Assembly (NCBI GenBank): GCA_041739225.1
Contig: JBGSOG010000078.1
Location: 1-64,000, forward strand
Length of the DNA: 64,000 bases
Direction of reading: 5' to 3'
Origin: BOKV01 sp041739225
GTDB lineage: Bacteria > Pseudomonadota > Alphaproteobacteria > Rhizobiales > Rhizobiaceae
Positions within the stretch are counted from its first letter, which is position 1. Each line of letters starts with the position of its first letter. Positions 8,575 through 17,055 of the stretch are shown here, piece by piece. Both the position numbers and the translations under genes were made by a program. The notes below the pieces were generated by a model. That model was not told the DNA's origin. It searched no databases and saw nothing but the letters and a program-made list of their open reading frames with translations.

Positions 8575-10164
8575 TCAGGCAGTCTCTTCCGGCTCGGCGA
8601 TTTCAGCTTCCGCCTCTTCCTGTGTGATCCAGCCTGCCTTGAGGCGGGCCGCAAGCACCATTTGCTCGGCATCTGTTTTTGCCACGTCGAAGCCGTCGAG
8701 ATAGCCCGGGAACTTCTTGCTTTCACCAGCCTTGCGCTCGGTCCAGCCAATGAGGTCGTCGGAGGCGCAGCCTGCAAAATCTTCCAGCGTTTTGATTTCG
8801 GCCTTGCCCAATGCAACCAGCATGGCCGAAGTCAGACCGGTGATGGCACGCAGATCGTCCGAAACGCCCAGTGCCTTGCGCTCGGCATCAAGCTCGTTTT
8901 CCTGTCGGTCAAGAAATTCACGGGCGCGCGCCTGCAGCTCTTCAGCCGTGCCTTCGTCGAAACCTTCGATGGTCGCCAATTCATCCGAATCGACATAGGC
9001 AACTTCCTCAACAGAGGTGAAGCCTTCCGAAGCCAGCAATTGCGCCACCATCTCGTCGACATTGAGTGCGTCGGTAAACTTGGCGGTGTTTTCGGCAAAC
9101 TCGGTTTGACGCCGTTCGCTTTCTTCCTGCTCGGTCATGATGTCGATGTCCCAGCCGGTCAATTGCGAAGCAAGCCGCACGTTCTGGCCGCGACGGCCGA
9201 TGGCCAGCGACAGCTGATCATCGGGTACCACCACTTCAATGCGCTCCGCGTCCTCGTCCAGAACCACTTTGGCGACTTCCGCCGGCTGCAGGGCATTGAC
9301 GATGAACGTGGCCGCATCCGGCGACCAGGGAATGATGTCGATCTTTTCGCCCTGCAATTCCCCGACGACCGCCTGTACGCGGCTGCCGCGCATGCCGACG
9401 CAGGCACCCACAGGATCAATTGAGGAATCGCGCGAGACCACGGCAATCTTGGCGCGGGAACCCGGATCGCGGGCAACCGACTTGATGGTGATGATGCCGT
9501 CATAGATTTCCGGCACTTCCATCGTGAACAGCTTGCTCATGAATTCAGGGTGTGTGCGCGAGAGGAAAATCTGCGGACCGCGCTGTTCGCGGCGCACGTC
9601 GTGGACATAGGCACGCACGCGGTCGCCATAGCGAAAGTTTTCCCGCGGAATTGTCTCGTCGCGGCGGATGATGGCTTCTGCCCGGCTGAGATCGACAATC
9701 ACGTTGCCATACTCAACCCGTTTGACCGTGCCGTTGACGATCTCGCCGATCTTGTCCTTGAATTCGTCAAACTGGCGGTCACGCTCGGCTTCACGCACTT
9801 TCTGGACAATTACCTGCTTGGCCGACTGCGCTGCGATGCGGCCAAAATCCATCGGTGGCAAAGGTTCGGCTACGCTGTCGCCGATCTTGGCTTCAGGGTT
9901 CTTGTCACGGGCGGTTTCCAGTGCGATCTGGACCGAGTAGTCTTCGACCTTGTCGACAACTTCCAAAATCCGCTGAAGCGTGATCTCGCCGGTCTTCGGG
10001 TCGATCCTGGCAAGCACGTTGGTTTCCTGTCCGTAGCGCGAGCGCGCTGCTTTCTGGATCGCATCAGCCATTGCCGCAATCACGATCTCGCGGTCGATAA
10101 CCTTTTCGCGGGCCACCGCGTCAGCGATCTGCAGAAGTTCAAGCCTGTTGGCACTTACGGCCAT
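8575..10164 (-). CDS. nusA: Transcription termination/antitermination factor NusA
   Basis: NusA binds RNA polymerase and nascent RNA to modulate pausing, intrinsic termination and antitermination. The 529-residue product has the NusA N-terminal RNAP-binding domain (about 1-130), an S1 domain (about 135-200), two KH domains (about 230-350, including GMRGSRVQAVVGELQGEKID and the second KH loop AIGRRGQNVRLAS), and a C-terminal helix-hairpin-helix and acidic region (about 360-529) typical of Gram-negative NusA. The start is supported by AGGGAGATACGACC upstream of ATG. It is 57 bases downstream of rimP. Confidence 0.97.
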   Translation of the reverse strand: MAVSANRLELLQIADAVAREKVIDREIVIAAMADAIQKAARSRYGQETNVLARIDPKTGEITLQRILEVVDKVEDYSVQIALETARDKNPEAKIGDSVAEPLPPMDFGRIAAQSAKQVIVQKVREAERDRQFDEFKDKIGEIVNGTVKRVEYGNVIVDLSRAEAIIRRDETIPRENFRYGDRVRAYVHDVRREQRGPQIFLSRTHPEFMSKLFTMEVPEIYDGIITIKSVARDPGSRAKIAVVSRDSSIDPVGACVGMRGSRVQAVVGELQGEKIDIIPWSPDAATFIVNALQPAEVAKVVLDEDAERIEVVVPDDQLSLAIGRRGQNVRLASQLTGWDIDIMTEQEESERRQTEFAENTAKFTDALNVDEMVAQLLASEGFTSVEEVAYVDSDELATIEGFDEGTAEELQARAREFLDRQENELDAERKALGVSDDLRAITGLTSAMLVALGKAEIKTLEDFAGCASDDLIGWTERKAGESKKFPGYLDGFDVAKTDAEQMVLAARLKAGWITQEEAEAEIAEPEETA

Positions 10165-10221
10165 GGTCGTATCTCCCTGGTATATTTTGATGCCATCCAG
10201 CGTACCGGCGGCACCGGGTTT

Positions 10222-10815
10222 TCAATCGTCGTTTTCCGGATCGTCATCGTCGGCAATGCCGTTGGCATGGCGCAAGGCCTTGTCACGTCGCAGTGCCTCG
10301 CGGATCAATTCATCACTCAGTGTCAGCTTCGCTTCGCCAATTTCAATCAACGGCAATGTGAAATTTTCTTCCTCGCCCTTGGCAATTTCCTCGCGCTTGA
10401 ACGTCACGCTGTCGTCGCCGACCGAAAGGATGCGGCCCTTGAAGCGCTTGCGACCATTGACCAGGCTGCGCGTCTCCATCTTCGCCACATGACCTGTCCA
10501 CACAACAAAGTCTGATTTGCGAACCAGTGGACGGTCAATCCCCGGCGAAGACATTTCAAGATGGTACGCCTTTTCGATGGGGTCGTCGATGTCGAGCAGC
10601 GGCGAGATCGCGCGCGACACTGCCTCGCAATCATTGACGCCCATCATGCCATCGGGGCGCTCGGCCATGATCTGCAAAGTCAGGCCGTTCATCGAGGACA
10701 GCTTGACGCGAACCAGCCGGTAGCCAAGTTCGTTGATCGTTGGCTCGATGATCCGCGCAACGCGGGCCTCCTGGCCAGTCTCAACGATGATTCTTGGTTC
10801 ATTCAAATCGCTCAC
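10222..10815 (-). CDS. rimP: Ribosome maturation factor RimP
   Basis: RimP is needed for assembly of the 30S subunit and is the usual first gene of the nusA operon. I place the start at a GTG (10815-10813), giving 197 residues beginning with a Ser-Asp-Leu-Asn-Glu-Pro stretch, because the in-frame extension to 10866 would run into the terminator stem at 10863-10895 and would begin with an unconserved MLPGAVLPKK segment. AGGGACTGTTGC precedes the GTG. Conserved features are the ELGYRLVRVKL strand, DCEAVSRAISPLLD, and EMSSPGIDRPL followed by the SM-like C-terminal domain. The C-terminus ends in an acidic Asp-rich tail (DDDDPENDD). Confidence 0.93.
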   Translation of the reverse strand: MSDLNEPRIIVETGQEARVARIIEPTINELGYRLVRVKLSSMNGLTLQIMAERPDGMMGVNDCEAVSRAISPLLDIDDPIEKAYHLEMSSPGIDRPLVRKSDFVVWTGHVAKMETRSLVNGRKRFKGRILSVGDDSVTFKREEIAKGEEENFTLPLIEIGEAKLTLSDELIREALRRDKALRHANGIADDDDPENDD

Positions 10816-10862
10816 GCAACAGTCCCTGGGCAGCGCCTTTTTCGGAAGAACAGCTCCGGGCA

Positions 10863-10895
10863 ACAAAAAAGAGCGGGTCCTTTCGGGCCCACTCT
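10863..10895 (-). terminator. Strong rho-independent terminator after trmB
   Basis: On the minus strand an 8-bp stem, AGAGTGGG with CCCGCTCT (one G-U pair), plus inner CC/GG pairs around a short loop, is followed by TTTTTTG. It lies about 70 bases after the trmB stop and about 50 bases before the rimP start. It separates the metK-trmB transcript from the nusA operon and helps decide the rimP start. Confidence 0.92.
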
Positions 10896-10962
10896 CTCGA
10901 AACCTTCGGAGAATTTACAAACTACATAGTTTCTTGTTGGGAAAATTGCAAGCGCAACCGGT

Positions 10963-11694
10963 TCAGTCCTTCTGCCGCCAAAACGAGAAATAGCGCGACT
11001 GCCGCCCCTCGCGAACCGCCTTGGCTTCATAGCGGGTGCGCAACCAGCCGTCCCACGGCTGGCTGGCATCCCGCTCGCCATTCTCGGGAGCACCGAAAGC
11101 CGGATAGTTTGCGCAAATGTCGAGAGTCCATTCGACATAGTTGTCAATGTCAGAGGCAAACCGGAATTCCCCGCCGGGCTTGAGGACGCGGGCAAAACGG
11201 TCAAGGTTGTCCACGCTCACAAACCGCCGCTTCCAGTGTCGCTTCTTGTGCCACGGGTCCGGGTAAAGCAGATCGATGCGGTCAAGCGAACCGGAAGGCA
11301 GCCAGTCAAGCAAGGGCAACGCGTCTTCATCGTGCAGGCGCAGGTTCTGCAATTGCCGCTCTTCGACATGCTGCAGCATCCGCCCGACGCCATTGAGGAA
11401 AACTTCCGCGCCAATAAACCCGGTATCCGGAAACCTTGCTGCCTCATGCGCCAGATGCTCGCCACCGCCGAAACCGATCTCAAGCCGGACGGTTTGCGAC
11501 AAATGGCCAAAGAGCCCGGACAAATTACCGGGGGCGGGCTCTGTCAGGTCGAGCCTGATTTCTGGCAACAGCTTGCCTATCAGTTCTTGCTGCTTTTCGC
11601 TCAGTGGCTTGGACTTGCGCCGTCCGAAAAAAGCCGAGGCCACCCGTTCGGGGCGGCCTTCGCTCAATCCATCGGCTGCATGTTCTTTGTTCAA
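10963..11694 (-). CDS. trmB: tRNA (guanine-N7-)-methyltransferase TrmB
   Basis: TrmB methylates G46 in the variable loop of tRNAs using S-adenosylmethionine. The 243-residue protein has a basic N-terminus with FFGRRKSKPLSEKQQ, the SAM-binding loop LEIGFGGGEHLAHEAA, and the family signature PDPWHKKRHWKRRF used in tRNA binding and catalysis. The product ends RQSRYFSFWRQKD. It starts 14 bases after the end of metK, the enzyme that makes its methyl donor, and the pair share the terminator at 10863-10895. Confidence 0.96.
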   Translation of the reverse strand: MNKEHAADGLSEGRPERVASAFFGRRKSKPLSEKQQELIGKLLPEIRLDLTEPAPGNLSGLFGHLSQTVRLEIGFGGGEHLAHEAARFPDTGFIGAEVFLNGVGRMLQHVEERQLQNLRLHDEDALPLLDWLPSGSLDRIDLLYPDPWHKKRHWKRRFVSVDNLDRFARVLKPGGEFRFASDIDNYVEWTLDICANYPAFGAPENGERDASQPWDGWLRTRYEAKAVREGRQSRYFSFWRQKD

Positions 11695-11708
11695 GCCGGA
11701 TTTTGCCG

Positions 11709-12980
11709 TCAGGCTGAAGCCTTGACGGCCTCCTTGAGGGCTTTCACCAGATCCGTCTTTTCCCAGGAGAATGCACCGTCTTTTCCTGCCTTGCGACCAA
11801 AATGACCATAGGCGGAAGTGCGTGCATAAATCGGCTTGTTGAGATCGAGGTGGCGGCGGATCCCGGTCGGCGACAGGTCCATGTTCTTGCGGATGGCGGC
11901 TTCCAGAACGTCCTCGTGCACGGCGCCGGTGCCGTGGGTGTCGACATAAATCGAAAGCGGCTGCGCCACGCCGATGGCGTAAGCGATCTGGATGGTGCAG
12001 CGTTGGGCCAGGCCAGCCGCCACCACGTTCTTGGCAAGGTAACGCGCCGCATAAGCTGCCGACCGGTCAACCTTGGTGGTATCCTTGCCGGAAAACGCGC
12101 CGCCGCCATGCGGTGCCGCACCGCCATAGGTGTCGACGATGATCTTGCGCCCGGTCAGGCCGGCGTCCCCATCGGGACCACCGATCACAAAAGCGCCGGT
12201 CGGATTGATGTACCAGTCGCAATCCTTGGCAATCGGCAACACGCCCATCGCTTCACGGATGTAGGGCTCGACCACCTTGCGAACCTTCTTGCTGTCCCAG
12301 CTTTCATCCAGATGCTGGGTCGAGAGCACGATCGACACCACTTCCTTGGCTCGGCCGTTTTCGTAGCGAACGGTAATCTGGCTCTTTGCGTCCGGGCCGA
12401 GTTTGCCGACATCGCCCTCACCCTTTTTGCGGGCTGCCGCCAGCAGTTCGAGAATTTTATGGGAATAGTAAATTGGTGCGGGCATCAGGTCGGGTGTTTC
12501 GTCGCAGGCATAGCCGAACATTATGCCCTGGTCGCCTGCCCCTTCAGATCCTTGCTGGTCGGAGGCCCGATCAACTCCCTGCGCAATGTGCGCCGATTGA
12601 CCGTGCAGAAGCACCTCGATTTTCGCTGTTTTCCAATGAAAACCGTCCTGCTCATAGCCGATCTCGCGAATGGCCTTGCGTGCAACGGACTTGAACTTTG
12701 CCGGGTTTATGACCGGTTCGCCGCGGGCATTTTTCAGGACATTGCCTGACTTGTCGAGCTTGCACAGCGAGTCGGGGATGCGTACTTCGCCGGCAATGAC
12801 GACCCTATTGGTTGTCGCAAGCGTTTCACAGGCTACCCGGACCTTCCAGGGGTCCATGCCGGTTTTTTTGGCCTCTTTGTAGACCAGATCAACAATTTCG
12901 TCGGATATCCGATCACAAACCTTGTCAGGATGACCTTCGGAAACAGATTCGCTGGTGAAAAGGTAGTTTTGCCGCGCCAT
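11709..12980 (-). CDS. metK: S-adenosylmethionine synthetase
   Basis: MetK forms SAM from methionine and ATP. I chose the ATG at 12980 (423 residues, MARQNYLFTSESVSEGHPDK) because AAGGGGCTCAC lies just upstream; an ATG ten codons earlier lacks such a site. Visible motifs are GHPDKVCDRISDEIVD (ATP site), the flexible-loop region with QSAHIAQGVD, GDAGLTGRKIIVDTYGG, and the phosphate loop GGGAFSGKDTTKVDRSA. The protein is longer than E. coli MetK (about 384) by insertions typical of alphaproteobacterial forms. A 6+6 dyad lies about 70 bases upstream; I do not recognise a SAM riboswitch in the leader. Confidence 0.96.
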   Translation of the reverse strand: MARQNYLFTSESVSEGHPDKVCDRISDEIVDLVYKEAKKTGMDPWKVRVACETLATTNRVVIAGEVRIPDSLCKLDKSGNVLKNARGEPVINPAKFKSVARKAIREIGYEQDGFHWKTAKIEVLLHGQSAHIAQGVDRASDQQGSEGAGDQGIMFGYACDETPDLMPAPIYYSHKILELLAAARKKGEGDVGKLGPDAKSQITVRYENGRAKEVVSIVLSTQHLDESWDSKKVRKVVEPYIREAMGVLPIAKDCDWYINPTGAFVIGGPDGDAGLTGRKIIVDTYGGAAPHGGGAFSGKDTTKVDRSAAYAARYLAKNVVAAGLAQRCTIQIAYAIGVAQPLSIYVDTHGTGAVHEDVLEAAIRKNMDLSPTGIRRHLDLNKPIYARTSAYGHFGRKAGKDGAFSWEKTDLVKALKEAVKASA

Positions 12981-13050
12981 GTGAGCCCCTTGATGCCGGG
13001 CTGTTGACATGCTGCCCTGCTGATATACCGCGGCTGTATTATTGACAGGG

Positions 13051-13064
13051 CCTTGAGGTCAAGG
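13051..13064. promoter_or_regulatory. CCTTGA/TCAAGG dyad upstream of metK
   Basis: A perfect 6-bp dyad with a 2-bp centre lies 71-84 bases upstream of the metK ATG. On the minus strand it contains TTGACC, which could serve as a -35 element; no convincing -10 was found at the ideal spacing. The symmetry suits a dimeric repressor at the promoter, possibly the XRE regulator encoded next door. This is a hypothesis from position only. Confidence 0.35.
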
Positions 13065-13065
13065 G

Positions 13066-13087
13066 GAAACCGGATTGAATTTCCGGC
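13066..13087 (-). terminator. Weak terminator after the XRE regulator gene
   Basis: On the minus strand a 5-bp stem CCGGA/TCCGG (13070-13074 with 13082-13086) with a 7-base loop is followed by TTTCCCC. It starts about 20 bases after the regulator stop codon. The short stem and U-tract suggest a weak terminator at best. Confidence 0.4.
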
Positions 13088-13108
13088 TCCCTGTGACATT
13101 GTTCAAGT

Positions 13109-13522
13109 CTACTCGGTCTCGCCAGACAGGGCCTTGACCATTTCAACGATCTTTCGGCGGACCTTAGGATCGCGGATTTTCACAAATGCCCGGTTGAGTT
13201 GAAGTCCCTCCGAACTGGAAAGAAAATCAACGACGTAGTTCGTGCTTTCAGCCTCGGCAAACCCGGCTTGTGTCGGCGATGTCATGCCCGGCGCATCCTC
13301 AAAGAAAAACGCAACCGGCGTATTGAGAACCGTCGAGATTTGCTGCAAGCGGCTTGCGCCGATGCGGTTTGCGCCTTTTTCGTACTTCTGGATCTGCTGG
13401 AATGTGATTCCCAAATTTTCGCCAAGTTTCTCCTGACTCATGCCCAGCATCGTGCGCCGCAAGCGAACCCTGCTGCCGACATGAATGTCGATCGGATTTG
13501 GCTTTTTCTTTTCTTCAGCCAT
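13109..13522 (-). CDS. XRE-family transcriptional regulator, PhrR-like
   Basis: The 137-residue protein carries an HTH_3 (Cro/C1) domain at about residues 14-70: VGSRVRLRRTMLGMSQEKLG, then GITFQQIQKYEKGANRIGAS with the recognition helix around QQIQKYE. The C-terminal half (about 75-137) has no motif I recognise except FFFEDAPG and a basic helix near the end. In Sinorhizobium the acid-tolerance gene actA (an Lnt homologue) is followed by the low-pH-inducible regulator gene phrR of this family. The same lnt-then-XRE order is present here, so the call is a PhrR homologue. Target genes are unknown; dyads upstream of this gene and of metK are candidate operators. Confidence 0.85.
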   Translation of the reverse strand: MAEEKKKPNPIDIHVGSRVRLRRTMLGMSQEKLGENLGITFQQIQKYEKGANRIGASRLQQISTVLNTPVAFFFEDAPGMTSPTQAGFAEAESTNYVVDFLSSSEGLQLNRAFVKIRDPKVRRKIVEMVKALSGETE

Positions 13523-13628
13523 GATTTTTCTCTTTTATTGCGCCGTTTTCGGCGTGTGGGGTTTTCTCCCAAAGGTAGGCAATGGTTGTTTGAACCGTTG
13601 ATGGGTCCTGCCTCTGGCAGCATGCGGG

Positions 13629-13660
13629 TCGGCACTTTTTTCCTTTACGTAAGGTGCCGA
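13629..13660. promoter_or_regulatory. Inverted repeat in the lnt-XRE regulator spacer
   Basis: TCGGCAC (13629-13635) and GTGCCGA (13654-13660) form a perfect 7-bp inverted repeat separated by 18 bases that contain the palindrome TACGTA. It lies about 110-140 bases upstream of the XRE regulator start. No U-run follows on the minus strand, so it is unlikely to be the lnt terminator. It may be an operator or a leader hairpin. Confidence 0.45.
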
Positions 13661-13697
13661 TCGCGAGGTTCATGATGCCTTGCATCAACCTAGGGTG

Positions 13698-15317
13698 TCA
13701 ATGCTGGCTGCGTTGCACAATGTTTTTAGGCAGCGCACAAACCAAAGCCAGCAACGCCAGCAGCATGAAAAAAACGGCATTTCCGTTTCGGGAATAGAGT
13801 GTCGGGCCAAATGACACGGGCAGTGCCAGGTCAATCACTCCGCGCACTCCGAGCGGAATTTTCCCCATAATCCGCCCGGCCGGATCGCTTACCGAACTGA
13901 TACCGCTGTTGGCTGCCCGCACCACCGGCAGGCCTTCCTCAACGCCGCGAAGTACGGCTTGGCGCCAATGCTGGTAAGGACCCGGTGTGAAACCGAACCA
14001 TGCATCATTGGTAAAATTTGCAATGAATTGCGGGCGCTCGGTACCCGGGCCCAGCGCACCGGGAAAAATGATCTCGTAGCAAATCAGCGGCAGAAACCTG
14101 CCAGCCTTGCCGCCATCAAGCAGTGTCCGGCCGGCGCCGGATTCAAAGCCGCCCCGCAATTGGGTCAATTGCTGCAGACCAAGGCTCTCGGCGAATTCCT
14201 GCATTGGCAGGTATTCACCAAATGGCACGAGGTGCACCTTGTCGGCAGCTCCCGTGATTTCGCCCTCGGCATCAAGCGTGTAAACCGAGTTGAATGCGCG
14301 CTCGAATTTCTGGCCGGGGGCAGGCGGCTCCAGACGCACTGCGCCAGCTGCCAGCACGGTCCCCTCGGGCAGCATTGCACCAAGCGAAGCCAGTGCATCA
14401 CGGCGCTGCGTCAAAAGAAACGGAACGGCCGTCTCCGGCCACAGCAGGAGTGTCGTTCCGGACAGGCCCTGTTTTTCGTCGGAAGTCGCCGCAACCGACA
14501 AATCCATCAACGTCTGGAAATGGGTGCTTTCCATCTGGGGCGACCATTTCTCGGATTGGTCAATGGCGGGCTGCACGATGCGAAGGCTGACACCGTCAAC
14601 CATTTTCGGCGGGAAAGAAGCCAGACGGGTTGCTCCGAAGACCAGATCTCCGATGGCCAGCGCCAGCGCCAGCACGATGAAACGGCTGCTGCGCCGGGCG
14701 ATGCGCGGCGCCACCAGCGCAGGGGCGGCAAAAACCAGCACGGCGACAACAGTTACACCGTAAAGTCCCAGCACAGACGCTTTTTGCATCAGCACCGGCG
14801 TGGTCATGGCGGCCATTCCGATGCTGTTCCACGGGAAACCGGTAAGAACGGTTCCCCGCAGATACTCTGCAAGGCCCAGGCCAAGTGCCAGAGCAGGAAT
14901 GCGTTGAAATCCTTCTTTCCAGAACAGCCGCGCAAGCGCGGTTCCAGCACCGAAAAACAACGCCAGAAAAGCTGGCAGGCCCAAAACGGCTACCGGAAGC
15001 AGGAATGCAAACTCTTCGGCTTCCACCAGAAACGCGTTCCCGATCCACCAAAGTCCAGCCACGAAGTAACCGAGCCCAAACCACCAGCCGATGGAAAAAG
15101 CAGAAAACAACCGTGAAATCATACCTTTTGCCGGGTCTGTGGCAGATGCATCCATCAGCCACACCAAAACCGGGAAGGTCACAAAAAGCACCGGAAAGGC
15201 GTCTATCGGTGGCATCGACAGCGCTGAAAAAGCGCCGGCCCCCAGAGCAAGCAATGCCCTTTTCCATCCATATGACAGGATGAAAAAACCGGCAAACCGT
15301 TCGATTGCGTCAATCAT
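13698..15317 (-). CDS. lnt: Apolipoprotein N-acyltransferase
   Basis: Lnt transfers an acyl chain from phospholipid to the N-terminal cysteine of apolipoproteins in the inner membrane, the last step of lipoprotein maturation. The 539-residue product (ATG at 15317) has several N-terminal membrane segments (about residues 15-220), a nitrilase-like periplasmic domain (about 225-490) and a final membrane helix. The catalytic triad is visible: Glu in LLWPETAVPF, Lys in DKVHLVPFGEYLP and Cys413 in CYEIIFPG. It follows the CorC-like gene as in E. coli ybeZ-ybeY-ybeX-lnt. The rhizobial homologue ActA is linked to acid tolerance. Confidence 0.96.
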   Translation of the reverse strand: MIDAIERFAGFFILSYGWKRALLALGAGAFSALSMPPIDAFPVLFVTFPVLVWLMDASATDPAKGMISRLFSAFSIGWWFGLGYFVAGLWWIGNAFLVEAEEFAFLLPVAVLGLPAFLALFFGAGTALARLFWKEGFQRIPALALGLGLAEYLRGTVLTGFPWNSIGMAAMTTPVLMQKASVLGLYGVTVVAVLVFAAPALVAPRIARRSSRFIVLALALAIGDLVFGATRLASFPPKMVDGVSLRIVQPAIDQSEKWSPQMESTHFQTLMDLSVAATSDEKQGLSGTTLLLWPETAVPFLLTQRRDALASLGAMLPEGTVLAAGAVRLEPPAPGQKFERAFNSVYTLDAEGEITGAADKVHLVPFGEYLPMQEFAESLGLQQLTQLRGGFESGAGRTLLDGGKAGRFLPLICYEIIFPGALGPGTERPQFIANFTNDAWFGFTPGPYQHWRQAVLRGVEEGLPVVRAANSGISSVSDPAGRIMGKIPLGVRGVIDLALPVSFGPTLYSRNGNAVFFMLLALLALVCALPKNIVQRSQH

Positions 15318-15411
15318 GCCCAAGCCGAATCACCCATTTTTGCCAGAACCCCAACGGGATAGTCGGCGCTTGTTTCCGGTCAAGCCTCAGATTTGACCGG
15401 AACACACCCGC

Positions 15412-16473
15412 TCAAGACGGTTTTCGTGCCCGTCGCCGCTTGGATGGCGACATTTCGATCCGTTTCAGCCTGCGCGGGTCGGCATCGATGATACGAAATT
15501 CAAAGCCGAGTGCCTCGATGACTTCACCGCGCACGGGAACCCGTCCCGTAACGGCGAACAGCAGACCGCCGATGGTATCCACGTCATCGCCCAGCTCGCC
15601 TGCCTGGAATTCACTGCCAACCGCCTCGGCGACATCATCAATTTCCGCCTTCGCGTCCACGATGAAAACACCTTCGCTTTTCTCTTCGATCAACGGGGTG
15701 TCAGCTTCATCGTCATGTTCATCCTCGATATCGCCGACAATCACCTCGACAATGTCTTCAAGTGAAATAAGACCTTCAGTGCCACCATATTCATCAATGA
15801 CCAGCGCCATCTGTATGTGGCTCGCCTGCATGCGTGCCATCAGAACCGCAGCCTGCATCGATGGCGGGACAAACAACACCTTGCGGACCAGTTTGAGTGC
15901 GCTAAGCGGCTTTTCAAGGCCAACTTTCTTCAGATCGAGATTGGCCGAAACAGGATTTTTGCGTGCTGCAATTTCTGCCTTGGTCATTGCAGCAGTTCGG
16001 GTGATGTATGCCACCACATCGCGGATGTGGACCATGCCTTTTGGGTCGTCCAGCGTCTCGCTGTAGACCGGCATGCGTGAATGGCCGGATTCTTCAAACA
16101 GTTTCAGCAGATCGCCCAGCGTGATTTCGTAGTCAACCGCCTCGATGGCGCTGCGTGGAACCATCAAATCCTCGACGCGAACATCCTGCAATCGAAGGAT
16201 GTTGTGCAGCATCGCCTTTTCCCCCGCGGAAAAAGCATGCAGCGTTGTGTCGTCAGACAAGGCGTCGGCCAAATCCTCGCGAAAACTCGGAATCGTACGT
16301 TTTCGCCCCCTGAAAAAACGCGACAGCCAGTTTCCGCCCGCTTCTGCCTCTTGCGACGGCTCCAGACCGTTCCGGGTACTTTGCGGTTCCGTTTCAGTGC
16401 CGTCGGCGCTTTTGTCTGCGTTGGCCGTTGTCGCGACGGGACCGGCCCCGTGCGCTGTTTCGTTGTCATTCAT
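15412..16473 (-). CDS. CorC/TlyC-family CBS-domain protein
   Basis: The 353-residue protein (ATG at 16473; a GTG one codon earlier is possible) has a low-complexity N-terminus, then two CBS domains (about residues 95-225, with EDLMVPRSAIEAVD and a second repeat ending DEYGGTEGLISLEDIVE) and a C-terminal CorC_HlyC domain (about 255-340, with DTIGGLLFAVTGRVPVRGE). It lacks the DUF21 membrane domain of longer relatives and is therefore like E. coli YbeX/CorC, linked to Mg2+/Co2+ efflux and, more recently, to ribosome-related phenotypes. It lies between ybeY and lnt, the conserved order. The older label is hemolysin TlyC. Confidence 0.9.
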   Translation of the reverse strand: MNDNETAHGAGPVATTANADKSADGTETEPQSTRNGLEPSQEAEAGGNWLSRFFRGRKRTIPSFREDLADALSDDTTLHAFSAGEKAMLHNILRLQDVRVEDLMVPRSAIEAVDYEITLGDLLKLFEESGHSRMPVYSETLDDPKGMVHIRDVVAYITRTAAMTKAEIAARKNPVSANLDLKKVGLEKPLSALKLVRKVLFVPPSMQAAVLMARMQASHIQMALVIDEYGGTEGLISLEDIVEVIVGDIEDEHDDEADTPLIEEKSEGVFIVDAKAEIDDVAEAVGSEFQAGELGDDVDTIGGLLFAVTGRVPVRGEVIEALGFEFRIIDADPRRLKRIEMSPSKRRRARKPS

Positions 16474-16515
16474 CACGGTGTCTTGACTGTCCTAGTTTCG
16501 GGGAGCGCCGCCTGT

Positions 16516-17055
16516 TCAACGATCCTGGTAAGGGTCGGTGATGCCAAGCGACTTGAGCGCATTGCGCTCCATTGTTTCCATGATTTCCGCGTCATGATCG
16601 TTGAGGTGATCATACCCGAAAAGGTGCAGCATTCCATGCACCAACAAATGCGTGAGGTGGTCATTGAAATGCTTTCCGTCAAGCACCGCTTCATCACGCA
16701 CGGTTTCATACGCAAAAATGATGTCACCCAACACCTGGCTTGCTGTCTCGCCGACCTTTATGTCGGAACCGGGGAAAGACAGAACATTGGTGGGTTTGTT
16801 GGCGCCGCGCCATTGCTCGTTGACCACCTGCATCCGGGCATTGTCGGTAAACAGCAAACTGAGCTCGGCATCCGGCGCCATCCTGAGCCCGGCTGTATCA
16901 ATGGCCGCACCAACCGCACGAGCGGCAATCAACCCCAGTTCGTTTTCCGGCGGCCAGTTTCCCGCTTCCACGGCCATTTCAAGGTTGGGCAACAATGAAC
17001 TCTCAGCCTCGCGGCCGCCTCGCAGGATCAAGCGCAGGCCGGGGCGCCGCATCAT
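16516..17055 (-). CDS. ybeY: rRNA maturation RNase YbeY
   Basis: YbeY is a zinc-dependent endoribonuclease in 16S rRNA 3'-end maturation and ribosome quality control. The conserved core is complete: WRGANKPTNVLSFP, GDIIFAYETV, and the metal site HLLVHGMLHLFGYDH, which supplies the three histidines. The start is uncertain: ATGs at 17061, 17055 and 17052 all lie inside the end of phoH, giving about 180 residues, while a TTG at 16995 just after the phoH stop would give about 159 residues and match usual YbeY lengths better. Family similarity begins at EMAVEAGNWPPENEL. Either way it is coupled to phoH. Confidence 0.9.
   Translation of the reverse strand: MMRRPGLRLILRGGREAESSLLPNLEMAVEAGNWPPENELGLIAARAVGAAIDTAGLRMAPDAELSLLFTDNARMQVVNEQWRGANKPTNVLSFPGSDIKVGETASQVLGDIIFAYETVRDEAVLDGKHFNDHLTHLLVHGMLHLFGYDHLNDHDAEIMETMERNALKSLGITDPYQDR

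Noticed and set aside
12981..13108. SAM riboswitch upstream of metK
   Set aside because: The leader has no pattern I can match to SAM-I, SAM-II or SAM/SAH types; only a dyad and a weak stem are visible.
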